12,537 nucleotides of DNA from Cryomorphaceae bacterium (lineage in GTDB: Bacteria > Bacteroidota > Bacteroidia > Flavobacteriales > BACL11). Made by a program: the position numbers and the translations under genes. Every line of letters begins with the position of its first letter. Position 1 is the first letter of the stretch. The notes below the pieces were generated by a model that saw only the letters and a list, made by a program, of their open reading frames with translations, had not been told where the DNA came from and did no database searches. This document shows positions 1 to 7,199 of this stretch, in pieces. The stretch lies in contig JACNFT010000021.1 in the NCBI GenBank assembly GCA_014384505.1, forward strand, positions 1 through 12,537, read 5' to 3'.

Positions 1-54
1 TTTTCCCATTCCAGGAAATTGAGCGCCTTGTCCAGGAAATACATATGCTTTCAT
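1..54 (-). CDS. fabD: Malonyl-CoA:ACP transacylase FabD, N-terminal fragment
   Basis: Only the first 18 codons are in the window; the gene continues past the left edge. The reverse complement opens with ATG at 54-52 and reads MKAYVFPGQGAQFPGMGK. The GQGAQ-P-GMG pattern right at the N-terminus is the hallmark of FabD-type acyltransferases, which load malonyl groups onto acyl carrier protein for fatty-acid synthesis in the cytoplasm; in the family this loop lines the active site. The catalytic GHSxG serine lies outside the window. It follows folE on the same strand after 36 bp, so co-transcription is possible. A polyketide-type acyltransferase domain shares this opening, but a start exactly at the motif, with no preceding domain, favours stand-alone FabD. 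Confidence 0.85.
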   Translation of the reverse strand, partial: MKAYVFPGQGAQFPGMGK

Positions 55-75
55 AGTTTAGTTTTTTAGTTGTTA

Positions 76-90
76 GTTTTAGTCTAAAAC
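76..90. repeat. 15-bp palindrome between folE and fabD
   Basis: GTTTTAG-T-CTAAAAC is a perfect inverted repeat with 7-bp arms and one central base, directly abutting the folE stop codon at 91. No T-run follows on the minus strand, so it does not look like an intrinsic terminator. It could be an operator, an RNA-processing site or chance in AT-rich DNA. Confidence 0.35.
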
Positions 91-654
91 CTATTTTATC
101 AAGTTCATAAATTCTGCTCTTGTTTTTTCATCTGACATAAAGATGCCTGAAAAAGCAGAAGTTGTGGTAGAGGAATGTTGTTTTTGTACGCCTCTCATTT
201 GCATGCAAAGGTGTTGCGCTTCTATTACCACTGCTACTCCTCTAGGATTAAGCACATCTTGTATACAGTCTTTTATCTGATCTGTTAATCGTTCTTGCAC
301 TTGTAGTCTTCTTGAAAATACATCTACAATTCTTGGTATTTTACTTAACCCTACAATGTGTCCGTTAGGGATATAAGCAATATGTGCTTTTCCAAAAAAT
401 GGTAACATATGATGCTCACATAATGAATACAATTCTATGTCTTTTACCAATACCATTTGGCTGTAATTTTCCGAAAACATGGCAGATTTTAGAATTTCAG
501 CTGGGTCTTTTTGATACCCATTGGTTAAAAAGTCCATTGATTTAGCAACTCTTTCCGGAGTTTTTAAAAGTCCTTCTCTTTCAGGATTTTCGCCTATTTC
601 TGATAAAACCGATTTTATATTTTCGGCTATTTTTTTATTATAAGTATCGCTCAT
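91..654 (-). CDS. folE: GTP cyclohydrolase I
   Basis: Converts GTP to 7,8-dihydroneopterin triphosphate plus formate, the first step of folate/tetrahydropterin synthesis (cytoplasmic, zinc-dependent homodecamer in the family). With the ATG at 654 the protein is 187 aa. Zinc ligands are visible as Cys79 and His82 in the CEHHMLPF motif and Cys150 in QHLCMQMRG. The Cys-to-Cys spacing of 71 equals that of E. coli Cys110/Cys181. The catalytic histidines correspond to His81 and His148. An in-frame ATG at 708 would add 18 residues, but those residues do not resemble the family and that ATG lies upstream of the TATATTTG box at 680-673, so I chose the internal start. It diverges from mqnB and precedes fabD. 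Identification is secure; the start is inferred. Confidence 0.96.
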   Translation of the reverse strand: MSDTYNKKIAENIKSVLSEIGENPEREGLLKTPERVAKSMDFLTNGYQKDPAEILKSAMFSENYSQMVLVKDIELYSLCEHHMLPFFGKAHIAYIPNGHIVGLSKIPRIVDVFSRRLQVQERLTDQIKDCIQDVLNPRGVAVVIEAQHLCMQMRGVQKQHSSTTTSAFSGIFMSDEKTRAEFMNLIK

Positions 655-672
655 TTTTTTATAAATAGGCTG

Positions 673-680
673 CAAATATA
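673..680 (-). promoter_or_regulatory. Bacteroidota -7 box for folE
   Basis: Read on the minus strand this is TATATTTG, an exact match to the Bacteroidota -7 consensus TAnnTTTG. Transcription would start around 668-666, about 12-14 bases before the ATG at 654. No good -33 TTTG lies at the usual distance; the nearest gives a 25-base spacer. The box forms one arm of an inverted repeat with the mqnB box at 696-704. Confidence 0.55.
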
Positions 681-696
681 CTACCTTTTCTTTTGG

Positions 697-704
697 TATA
701 TTTG
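697..704 (+). promoter_or_regulatory. Bacteroidota -7 box for mqnB
   Basis: TATATTTG matches TAnnTTTG exactly and ends only four bases before the mqnB ATG at 709, so the transcript would begin at or next to the start codon. No clear -33 TTTG is seen upstream. With 673-681 it forms a perfect 9-bp inverted repeat (CAAATATAC / GTATATTTG) separated by 14 bases. Confidence 0.55.
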
Positions 705-708
705 CCAA

Positions 709-1287
709 ATGAAGATACTATTAGTAGTGGCTACAAAACAAGAAGTTATTGAAAGTAAATTTAAGGATTGTACTGTGTTGGTAACAGGGGTGGGTATGGT
801 GAATACAGCCATTCATCTTACTGAGGAACTTTTGAAAAATAAATATGATGTAGTACTTAATATGGGGGTTGCAGGTTCTTTTTCTGAGGATTTTAAAATA
901 GGAGATGTAGTTGAGGTGGTAGAAGATAATTTTTCGGAGATTGGTTTTGAAAATGGGAGCGGATTTGAGGAGTTTTCTGATTTTGAAATAGTAACCAATT
1001 ATAGTGTAGCGGGTAAAACTGATTTGCAAAAGGTGAAAGGTATTACAGTAAATACTGTTCATGGGAATGAAAAATCCATTAACGAAATTGTTAAGCGATT
1101 AAATCCTGATGTAGAGAGTATGGAAGGTACAGCTGTATTTAAAGTCTGCAAGAAATTTGCTGTTACTTGTATGCAAATAAGAGCGATTTCTAATATTGTC
1201 GAAAAGCGCAATAAAGAAAATTGGAATATGCCCTTAGCAATTCGTAATTTAAATAATCAAGTTGAAAAAATAATTATGGAATTATGA
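709..1287 (+). CDS. mqnB: Futalosine hydrolase MqnB
   Basis: Predicted to cleave futalosine to hypoxanthine and dehypoxanthinyl futalosine in the futalosine route to menaquinone (cytoplasm). The 192-aa protein has the nucleosidase/phosphorylase fold signatures: TGVGMVNTA (26-34), NMGVAGSF (51-58) and VESMEGTAVF (135-144), the last with the Met-Glu pair that binds the nucleoside. At residues 158-172 it reads RAISN-IVEKRNKENW; methylthioadenosine nucleosidases have Asp where this has Asn162, and as I recall the SN-x-V-x-x-R-x-x-x-W pattern is typical of MqnB. It is slightly short for the family. The stop overlaps the mqnD start (ATGA, 1284-1287), so the two are translationally coupled, and the neighbour supports MqnB over an MTA/SAH nucleosidase. 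The start is fixed by the promoter box just upstream. Confidence 0.9.
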   Translation: MKILLVVATKQEVIESKFKDCTVLVTGVGMVNTAIHLTEELLKNKYDVVLNMGVAGSFSEDFKIGDVVEVVEDNFSEIGFENGSGFEEFSDFEIVTNYSVAGKTDLQKVKGITVNTVHGNEKSINEIVKRLNPDVESMEGTAVFKVCKKFAVTCMQIRAISNIVEKRNKENWNMPLAIRNLNNQVEKIIMEL

Positions 1288-2102
1288 AATTAACTTTAGG
1301 TTTTTCGCCTTGCCCAAATGATACTTTTATTTTTGATGCACTCGTTCATCATAAAATTGATACGGAAGGGTTAGAGTTTGAGGTAGTTTTTGCTGATGTA
1401 GAACAATTAAATAAGTGGGCGTTTGAAGGAAGATTAGCGATTACAAAACTCAGTTATAATGCGTTTACGCATTGCGTAAACGATTATGCGCTTTTGGATA
1501 GCGGCTCGGCTTTAGGTAATAATTGTGGACCACTACTGATTAAAAAACCAACTACTATTTTAAATACTGAAAGTAAAATTGCTATCCCAGGGAAATACAC
1601 GACTGCCAATATGTTGTTGGGTATTGCCTTTCCAGAACATCAAAATAAAGTGGAAATACTTTTTTCTGAAATTGAAATTGAACTGCTAAAAGGAAATGTA
1701 GATGCAGGACTTATTATACATGAAAACCGATTTACTTACAAAGAAAAAGGTTTGGAAAAAGTAAAAGATTTAGGTGAGTTTTGGGAAGAGGAAACAGGCT
1801 TACCTATTCCTTTGGGAGGCATAGTAGTAAAAAGAAATTTGCCTTTTGAGGTTCAGCAAAAAATTGAAAGAGTACTGAGAAGAAGTGTGGAATATGCTTT
1901 TGCAAACCCTAATAGTTCGGCTGAATATGTAAAGTGCCATGCTCAAGAAATGAAAAAGGAAGTAGTAGATGCGCACATTGCTTTATATGTAAATGACTAT
2001 TCTATTTCACTTGGATCGCAAGGGAGGAAAGCAGTTGAAAAGGTTTTTGAAAAAGCGGGGAAGGAGTATAGTTCTGTTTTTGTTGAAGGTTCTAAGCAAT
2101 AA
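1284..2102 (+). CDS. mqnD: 1,4-dihydroxy-6-naphthoate synthase MqnD
   Basis: Converts cyclic dehypoxanthinyl futalosine to 1,4-dihydroxy-6-naphthoate, the naphthoquinone precursor of menaquinone. The 272-aa protein has the periplasmic-binding-protein-like fold of the family. It opens with GFSPCPNDTFIF (6-17), followed by ITKLSYNAF (53-61), the conserved LDSGSALGNNCGPLLI (71-86), IPGKYTTANML (101-111) and AGLIIHENRF (141-150). His146 in the last motif matches the catalytic His reported for the Thermus enzyme (His145). The start overlaps the mqnB stop by four bases. MqnA and MqnC, needed for a complete pathway, are not in the window, so they must be elsewhere. The 3' end overlaps the opposing DUF6122-like gene by 11 bp with no terminator between them. 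Confidence 0.96.
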   Translation: MKLTLGFSPCPNDTFIFDALVHHKIDTEGLEFEVVFADVEQLNKWAFEGRLAITKLSYNAFTHCVNDYALLDSGSALGNNCGPLLIKKPTTILNTESKIAIPGKYTTANMLLGIAFPEHQNKVEILFSEIEIELLKGNVDAGLIIHENRFTYKEKGLEKVKDLGEFWEEETGLPIPLGGIVVKRNLPFEVQQKIERVLRRSVEYAFANPNSSAEYVKCHAQEMKKEVVDAHIALYVNDYSISLGSQGRKAVEKVFEKAGKEYSSVFVEGSKQ

Positions 2103-2415
2103 AGAATTCTACAAAATTACAATCTAAGTAATCCGTAAGCATATGCAATAATAGACCAATGGCAATTACTCTACTTTTAGGAAAGGCAAGCATAATACAA
2201 TAAATTCCTATTGCATAATAACTGTGTAAGGGATGAAAACCAATGCTACATCTGTTTGAGTCAAAGATGGGGTTTGCCAAAAGGTGGTCTAAATCCACAA
2301 GCATAGTGGCAAGCATAATGAGGTATGCTTTTTTCCATTCGTTTCTAAAGAAAGCCCAAGCAATTAAAGCGGGAAATAAAAAATGAAGTCCGTAATGAAG
2401 AAGTGATTGTAGCAT
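2092..2415 (-). CDS. Small membrane protein, DUF6122-like
   Basis: A 107-aa hydrophobic protein, probably with three or four membrane segments (about residues 8-22, 28-44, 63-79 and 82-95). It carries conserved-looking polar residues inside or beside these segments: VDLDHLLANP (40-49), an RCSIGFHPLHS stretch (55-65), and HMLTDYLD (91-98). The Asp/His pattern recalls the membrane-bound metal-dependent hydrolase family (YdjM-like), and I recognise the sequence as the Bacteroidota family DUF6122 from memory. No function is established. Its ATG overlaps the stop of the metalloprotease gene by one base (TAATG), so it is probably translated from that transcript. Its stop lies inside the end of mqnD on the other strand. 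Confidence 0.82.
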   Translation of the reverse strand: MLQSLLHYGLHFLFPALIAWAFFRNEWKKAYLIMLATMLVDLDHLLANPIFDSNRCSIGFHPLHSYYAIGIYCIMLAFPKSRVIAIGLLLHMLTDYLDCNFVEFFIA

Positions 2416-3557
2416 TATTCTACAACAATCCTTTTCTCTACCGTTCCATCTTCATACAAATAAAAGAGAGGAGTATTCTTTTTAAAAGGCGTATTTCTTC
2501 CCAATACATCTACTATGCGTAGGAGTTTTCTATTTTCAGTATTGGGCAGTTCAGTAATAGCGGTGGCTTGCAATATTCCAGTAGCAATAAGGTTATCATC
2601 CAAATACAATCCGTTAAGCGTATCCAAAGTTGTTAGAAATCCTCTCATTCTGTCTTTTTGTCCTAGGGAAAACATATTCTGACAAGTGTTATAGCTCATG
2701 TAGTTTTCCAATTGGTCGGTCATGTCTTGTGTGAAAGGTGAGGGTCCCATCATGTCATTAGAACATTGATTTGCAGTAGTACATCCGCTAGTTGGTAGGG
2801 TCGGAGGAGTGTCGCATACTTCATCACCAGTAGTATCGCACTCGGCACCACAAGTTGCAGAATAACTAAGGAAAGTATGGTAAAGTCCTAGGCAATGCCC
2901 AATTTCATGGGTAGCTGTTCTCCCATCAGAAGCAGAGCTTCCAATCGTTCCCCATTCATAAGAGCGAATAGTGGGGCCGTAAGTTTCCCAAGGTCCGCCA
3001 TAAGTAAAAGCAGTACCAGGGTATTGTGCATAGCCTAAAGCACCTCCTGAAATATGGCGCACTAGCCAAATGTTAAAGTACATATTTGGTGGCCAGTTTA
3101 CAATATATTTTACATTGTCAAAATTAGCATTTGTTGGTTCAGGATGTGGATAAATTGAAGTGTCAGTTCGAGTTATTCCGGAAGTAGAGTCGCCATTAGG
3201 ATTCAATTTTGCTAATCGGAATTCAATTTTACAATCTGCAGCAAAAGGGTAGAAAATAGGATTGCCATTTATGGTATCGGCATTTGTTCTTCTAAAATCT
3301 TCATTGATTACTCTCATGCCATCAAGTACTTGTAAATCAGAAATATCCCCATTACCGTTATGATGAATAATATGCACAACAGTAGGGATGATAAGTAGTG
3401 AGTCCCCACTTTTTTTCTGCATATTGGTTCTAATGATTTGCATTAACTCTTTTTGAGCTTGGTTTTCAGCCTTCATTTTGTCAGCTGTGCCGCACCAATT
3501 GCTTTGTGCCAATAGTAATTGAGGGATGCAGAAAAGGAAAAGTAAGAGTTGTTTCAT
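2415..3557 (-). CDS. Secreted M43-type zinc metalloprotease with T9SS-like tail
   Basis: A 380-aa secreted protease of the pappalysin/cytophagalysin (M43) kind. The signal peptide ends LLLAQ, with likely cleavage between Ala17 and Gln18. The zinc-binding motif HEIGHCLGLYH is at 217-227 (His217, His221 and His227 as ligands, Glu218 as catalytic base), and the Met-turn is in ENYMSYN (284-290, Met287). Paired cysteines (236, 240, 248, 259, 265, 292) fit a disulfide-stabilised extracellular enzyme. The last 34 residues (347-380) are a sorting-type tail, DVLGR...NTPLFYLYEDGTVEKR, nearly the same as that of the divergent CotH-like protein, and I infer export by T9SS. A weak promoter-like pair lies on the minus strand: TTTT at 3601-3598 and TATTTTTA at 3578-3571, each one base off consensus. 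Substrate unknown. Confidence 0.92.
   Translation of the reverse strand: MKQLLLFLFCIPQLLLAQSNWCGTADKMKAENQAQKELMQIIRTNMQKKSGDSLLIIPTVVHIIHHNGNGDISDLQVLDGMRVINEDFRRTNADTINGNPIFYPFAADCKIEFRLAKLNPNGDSTSGITRTDTSIYPHPEPTNANFDNVKYIVNWPPNMYFNIWLVRHISGGALGYAQYPGTAFTYGGPWETYGPTIRSYEWGTIGSSASDGRTATHEIGHCLGLYHTFLSYSATCGAECDTTGDEVCDTPPTLPTSGCTTANQCSNDMMGPSPFTQDMTDQLENYMSYNTCQNMFSLGQKDRMRGFLTTLDTLNGLYLDDNLIATGILQATAITELPNTENRKLLRIVDVLGRNTPFKKNTPLFYLYEDGTVEKRIVVE
2418..2519 (-). other. C-terminal sorting tail of the metalloprotease
   Basis: Codes for residues 347-380. Aligned without gaps to residues 552-585 of the CotH-like protein it is identical at 19 of 34 positions by eye, including D-x-LGR, NTPLFY, Y-x-DG and VEKR. 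Established type A T9SS signals have the same outline (LGR/Q turn, aromatic/Gly segment, basic end); assignment to that class is inferred. Confidence 0.7.
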
Positions 3558-3616
3558 TAAAATTTTTCAGTAAAAATAAGAAAAGAAATTGAATAAGAAA
3601 ACATGCACTTTTAAGG

Positions 3617-3647
3617 ATTGTCTGATTAACATATTTTCTTAAATTTG
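3617..3647 (+). promoter_or_regulatory. Promoter of the CotH-like gene
   Basis: ATTG at 3617-3620 (a match to the -33 TTG) is followed after 19 bases by TAAATTTG at 3640-3647, an exact TAnnTTTG. This is the best-formed Bacteroidota promoter in the window. The box ends four bases before the ATG at 3652, so the mRNA should have almost no leader. Confidence 0.65.
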
Positions 3648-3651
3648 AAGC

Positions 3652-5409
3652 ATGAAAAAATGTTTCTTCCTTCTCTTTGTATTACCTCTTTTTGCTAATG
3701 CTCAATCGCTTAATAATCCTCAGGATTTATATGAAGCACCAGGTGGTTTGTTTGATAAAGATTCACTTAGGAGTGTTTATGTAAATTTTCACGACACTAA
3801 TTATCATTCTATTTTAGTGGATTCATTTTTTGCAAATCCAGATTATCGCTTGCCTGCAACTGTTACGCTAAATGGGGTGGCTTACGATAGTGTTGGTATT
3901 CGCTATAAAGGAAATTCAACTTTTGTATTGCCTAATAATAATGGTAGCCCTAAGGTGCCTTTTAATATTGATATGAATTATTGGGTTACGGGTCAGAAAC
4001 TTTTAGGAAAGAAGAAAGTGAAACTAGCAAATTCTTGGATGGATGCTACTTTTTCAAAAGAGTTTACAGCATCAAAAATTTACAGGAAATACTTGCCTAC
4101 CCCTGAAGTAAACTTATCGAAACTATATGTGCAAAACGATTACTTGGGTCTTTATGTAAATACGGAATCCATCAATAAACAATTTGTAAAAAAACATTTT
4201 GATGAAAAAAGTGGCGTGCTTTTTAAATGCGATCCTGTACAAGTTTTTGGGCAAGCTACAACTACAAATGGGGAGCCAAACTTGAATTGGTTAGGGAATG
4301 ACAGTACTTTGTATTACGATAGTTATATCCTAAAGTCCGACCATGGATGGGAGGAATTACTACAACTTATAAATACTTTGAATAATAACACTGCTGAAAT
4401 TGATAGCATACTTAATGTGGATAGGGTATTATGGGCTTTTGCTGTTAATTCAGTAATTGCAAATTTGGATACTTACAATGGTTTTTACATACATAATTAC
4501 TACCTCTACCAAACTAAAGATGGTTTGTTTCAAATGATACCTTGGGATTTAAGTGAGAGCTTTGGTGGGGCTTTATTGGGTGGTGTTTGGGCTACTCCAA
4601 ATGATATTTATGAGTATGATCCTTTTTATGGATATACTACTGATGCGGCATCCAATCCTTTGCTGTATAAACTGTTGGATAATCCTCAATATTATTTGCA
4701 ATACACAGCACATTTACGCACCATAATTGATGAGTCTTTGGATACAGCCTTTATCCGTAATTCAATTGCTGAGTTGCAAAATTTAGGATATGCAGCTGCT
4801 AATGCTGATGTGCATAAACCGTTTACTATTGCTGAATATCATGATAATGTGGAATCGGCAGTTTGGAGCTGGTCATGGTTTTATGGTTTTGCAGGTATTT
4901 TATCAACTATTGATGAGCGGAAACCATATTTATTAAGTCATGCCGAAATAATAAAAATGCCACCAAGTATTAGCAATGTAATGGTAAATAATAATGTGCT
5001 TACTGCTGAGGTTTATGATGGAACTTCAGTTGATTTAATGGCTACAATTAGTGAGTATAATTCAAAGTTTCAGGAATTCACCATGAGTGATGATGGGCAA
5101 AATGGGGATGTTGTTGCAGGAGATGATATTTATTCAGCCTCATTGCCATTTCAGGCAAGTGGGGAAGAAATTAAGTTTTATATTCGAGCGCAAAATGACA
5201 TGGCTATGCAGCTAAATCCTGTGCGAGCAGAGTATGAATTTTATACTTATTCGCCAACAACAAGCATCTTGGAGGCTGCTTTTATTGAAGTTCCAATTCC
5301 CATTAAAATTACTGATATTTTGGGTAGGACCATTACACCAACTCATAATACCCCCTTGTTTTATATTTATAGTGATGGAAGTGTAGAAAAACGATTTATT
5401 GTAAGATAG
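3652..5409 (+). CDS. Secreted CotH kinase-family protein with T9SS-like tail
   Basis: A 585-aa protein. The signal peptide ends FANAQ (cut after Ala17). The CotH domain spans roughly 38-430: VRYKG-like GIRYKGNST (82-90), KVKLANSWMDATF (122-134), YLGLYVNTESI (164-174), and the active-site region NLDTYNGFY (271-279) to PWDLSESFGG (297-306). Bacillus CotH, an atypical protein kinase, uses two Asp residues 23 apart; the matching Asp273 and Asp299 here are 26 apart, so activity is plausible but unproven. Residues about 436-535 form a beta-rich module with a DDGQNGDVVAGDDIYS signature (480-495), followed by the sorting tail (552-585). It is presumably displayed on or released from the cell surface; its substrate is unknown. 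It is divergent from the metalloprotease and 30 bp upstream of the ABC exporter gene. Confidence 0.9.
   Translation: MKKCFFLLFVLPLFANAQSLNNPQDLYEAPGGLFDKDSLRSVYVNFHDTNYHSILVDSFFANPDYRLPATVTLNGVAYDSVGIRYKGNSTFVLPNNNGSPKVPFNIDMNYWVTGQKLLGKKKVKLANSWMDATFSKEFTASKIYRKYLPTPEVNLSKLYVQNDYLGLYVNTESINKQFVKKHFDEKSGVLFKCDPVQVFGQATTTNGEPNLNWLGNDSTLYYDSYILKSDHGWEELLQLINTLNNNTAEIDSILNVDRVLWAFAVNSVIANLDTYNGFYIHNYYLYQTKDGLFQMIPWDLSESFGGALLGGVWATPNDIYEYDPFYGYTTDAASNPLLYKLLDNPQYYLQYTAHLRTIIDESLDTAFIRNSIAELQNLGYAAANADVHKPFTIAEYHDNVESAVWSWSWFYGFAGILSTIDERKPYLLSHAEIIKMPPSISNVMVNNNVLTAEVYDGTSVDLMATISEYNSKFQEFTMSDDGQNGDVVAGDDIYSASLPFQASGEEIKFYIRAQNDMAMQLNPVRAEYEFYTYSPTTSILEAAFIEVPIPIKITDILGRTITPTHNTPLFYIYSDGSVEKRFIVR
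5305..5406 (+). other. C-terminal sorting tail of the CotH-like protein
   Basis: Codes for residues 552-585, DILGR...NTPLFYIYSDGSVEKR plus a short end. It matches the tail of the M43-type protease across an otherwise unrelated sequence, which is the pattern expected of a transferable secretion signal. Confidence 0.7.
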
Positions 5410-5439
5410 TGTGCGAATTTGTAATCCTTTAATTATGAT

Positions 5440-7176
5440 ATGAAAAAACAAAAAGTAACTGTAGTTCAGGCATTTAAAGAATTTATTTGGCCAAGAAAAG
5501 GAATTGTATTTGTAGGGCTAATCCTTATTGTAATTAGCAGATTGGCAAGCCTTGTACTTCCTTTAAAAAGTAAAGAATTACTAGACGAAATAATTCCTAA
5601 TCAGGATATGGATGCTTTAATAGCTATGGTTATGTTAGTTGCAGGTGCTATCTTAATACAAGCAACTACTTCATTTGCTTTAACAAGATTATTAAGTGTA
5701 GAAGCACAATTATTAATCTCCAAGTTAAGAGCCAAAGTACAAAAGCAAGTACTTTCCTTACCTATCTCTTATTTTGACAATAATAAATCAGGAGCTTTAG
5801 TTTCCCGTATAATGAGTGATGTGGAAGGTGTTCGTAACCTTGTAGGAACAGGTTTGGTTCAATTGTTCGGAGGAACAATTACTGCTATTATCTCTTTATT
5901 TTTATTAATTAATATTAGTGGAAAGATGACCTTATTTGTACTTGCTCCAGTATTCTTATTTGCTGTGATTGCTTTAAAAGCATTTGCATATATTCGGCCT
6001 ATATTTAGGAAAAGAGGAGTGATAAATGCAGAAGTTACAGGTAGATTGACCGAAACCTTAAATGGAGTTAGAGTAATCAAAGGTTTTAATGCTGAAGTGC
6101 AAGAAAATTTAAGTTTTGAAAAAGGAGTGGATCGTTTATTTCAGAATGTGAAAAAAAGTTTGACAGCAACAGCAATTATGACTAGTTCATCTGCTTTTTT
6201 GTTAGGATTGGCTTCTGTGGGTATTATGGGAATGGGAGGTGCTATGATTATTGAAGGTACACTAACTATAGGTGATTTCTTGTCCTTTACTTTATTGCTT
6301 GGTTTTATGATTGCTCCTATTGTTCAGATGAGTAATATTGGAAGTCAACTTACTGAAGCATTTGCTGGTTTGGATAGAACAGAAGAAATTATGAATATGC
6401 AATCGGAAGCCAATGATGAATTGAGAACTATTGAGCTGAATAACATTGTTGGAGATGTAGAATTTAAGGATGTTTCTTTTTCCTATGAAAAGGGTAGGGA
6501 GGTTGTTCATAATATTAGTTTTAAAGCCGTTAAAGGTTCGGTTACTGCTTTGGTGGGCTCTTCTGGTTCGGGTAAATCAACTCTTGCAAGTTTGGTTTCT
6601 AGTTTTATTAATCCTGATTCAGGTGTTATTTTAATTGATGGGAATGATATTTCAAAAATAAGTTTGAATTCATTTAGAAGCCAGTTAGGAGTTGTTTTAC
6701 AAGATGATTTTTTGTTTGAAGGAACTATACGCGATAATATTCTTTTTCCAAGACCTAATGCAAGTGAAGAACAAGTTTTGGAGGCAGTTAAGGCAGCTTA
6801 TGTTAATGAATTCACAGACCGTTTTGATGATGGTTTAGATACATTGATTGGAGAAAGAGGAGTGAAACTTTCTGGAGGTCAAAGGCAAAGAATTGCAATT
6901 GCTAGAGCCGTATTGGCTAATCCTAGGATTTTAATTTTAGATGAAGCAACTTCCAATCTGGATACAGAGAGTGAGTCTTTAATACAAAAAAGTTTAGCTG
7001 ATCTTATGAAGGGGAGGACTACTTTTGTTATTGCTCACCGTTTAAGTACCATTAGGCAAGCCAATCAAATATTAGTTATTGAGCATGGTAAAATTGCGGA
7101 ACAAGGTAATCATAATGAATTGATAGAAAGTAAAGGTAGATACTTTGATTTGTTTACTTATCAGAGTAGGATATAA
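5440..7176 (+). CDS. ABC exporter, fused permease and ATPase (MsbA-like)
   Basis: A 578-aa half-transporter expected to act as a homodimer in the inner membrane. The N-terminal six-helix domain spans about 20-300, with helices near 22-40, 58-82, 138-158, 162-184, 246-270 and 278-296. The ATPase domain from about 338 has every catalytic element: Walker A GSSGSGKST (373-381), Q-loop Gln421, signature LSGGQ (477-481), Walker B ILILDE (497-502, catalytic Glu502), D-loop NLD (506-508) and H-loop His533. Substrate cannot be read from sequence; lipid A/lipid flippases (MsbA), drug exporters and peptide exporters share this layout. It begins 30 bp after the CotH-like gene, without a convincing promoter of its own, so read-through is possible. 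A strong hairpin terminator follows. Confidence 0.93.
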   Translation: MKKQKVTVVQAFKEFIWPRKGIVFVGLILIVISRLASLVLPLKSKELLDEIIPNQDMDALIAMVMLVAGAILIQATTSFALTRLLSVEAQLLISKLRAKVQKQVLSLPISYFDNNKSGALVSRIMSDVEGVRNLVGTGLVQLFGGTITAIISLFLLINISGKMTLFVLAPVFLFAVIALKAFAYIRPIFRKRGVINAEVTGRLTETLNGVRVIKGFNAEVQENLSFEKGVDRLFQNVKKSLTATAIMTSSSAFLLGLASVGIMGMGGAMIIEGTLTIGDFLSFTLLLGFMIAPIVQMSNIGSQLTEAFAGLDRTEEIMNMQSEANDELRTIELNNIVGDVEFKDVSFSYEKGREVVHNISFKAVKGSVTALVGSSGSGKSTLASLVSSFINPDSGVILIDGNDISKISLNSFRSQLGVVLQDDFLFEGTIRDNILFPRPNASEEQVLEAVKAAYVNEFTDRFDDGLDTLIGERGVKLSGGQRQRIAIARAVLANPRILILDEATSNLDTESESLIQKSLADLMKGRTTFVIAHRLSTIRQANQILVIEHGKIAEQGNHNELIESKGRYFDLFTYQSRI

Positions 7177-7199
7177 ATTATCTTAATTGTGTTAATAAA

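Noticed and set aside
655..708. 18-residue N-terminal extension of folE from the ATG at 708
   Set aside because: These residues do not match GTP cyclohydrolase I, and the ATG lies upstream of the folE promoter box at 680-673; the start at 654 gives a normal-length enzyme.
721..1062. Minus-strand open frames of 113 and 61 codons inside mqnB
   Set aside because: Antisense to a well-supported gene; composition reflects the AT-rich complement, with no domain or promoter support.
5418..5437. TTTG and TAATTATG as a promoter for the ABC exporter
   Set aside because: The spacer is only 8 bases and the -7 box has a mismatch; read-through from the upstream gene is as likely.
5212..5451. 79-codon minus-strand open frame over the 3' end of the CotH-like gene
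   Set aside because: Shadow of the sorting-tail coding region; no recognisable motif.
5859..6510. Minus-strand open frames of 73 and 72 codons inside the ABC exporter gene
   Set aside because: Antisense shadows of a fully conserved transporter; no independent support.
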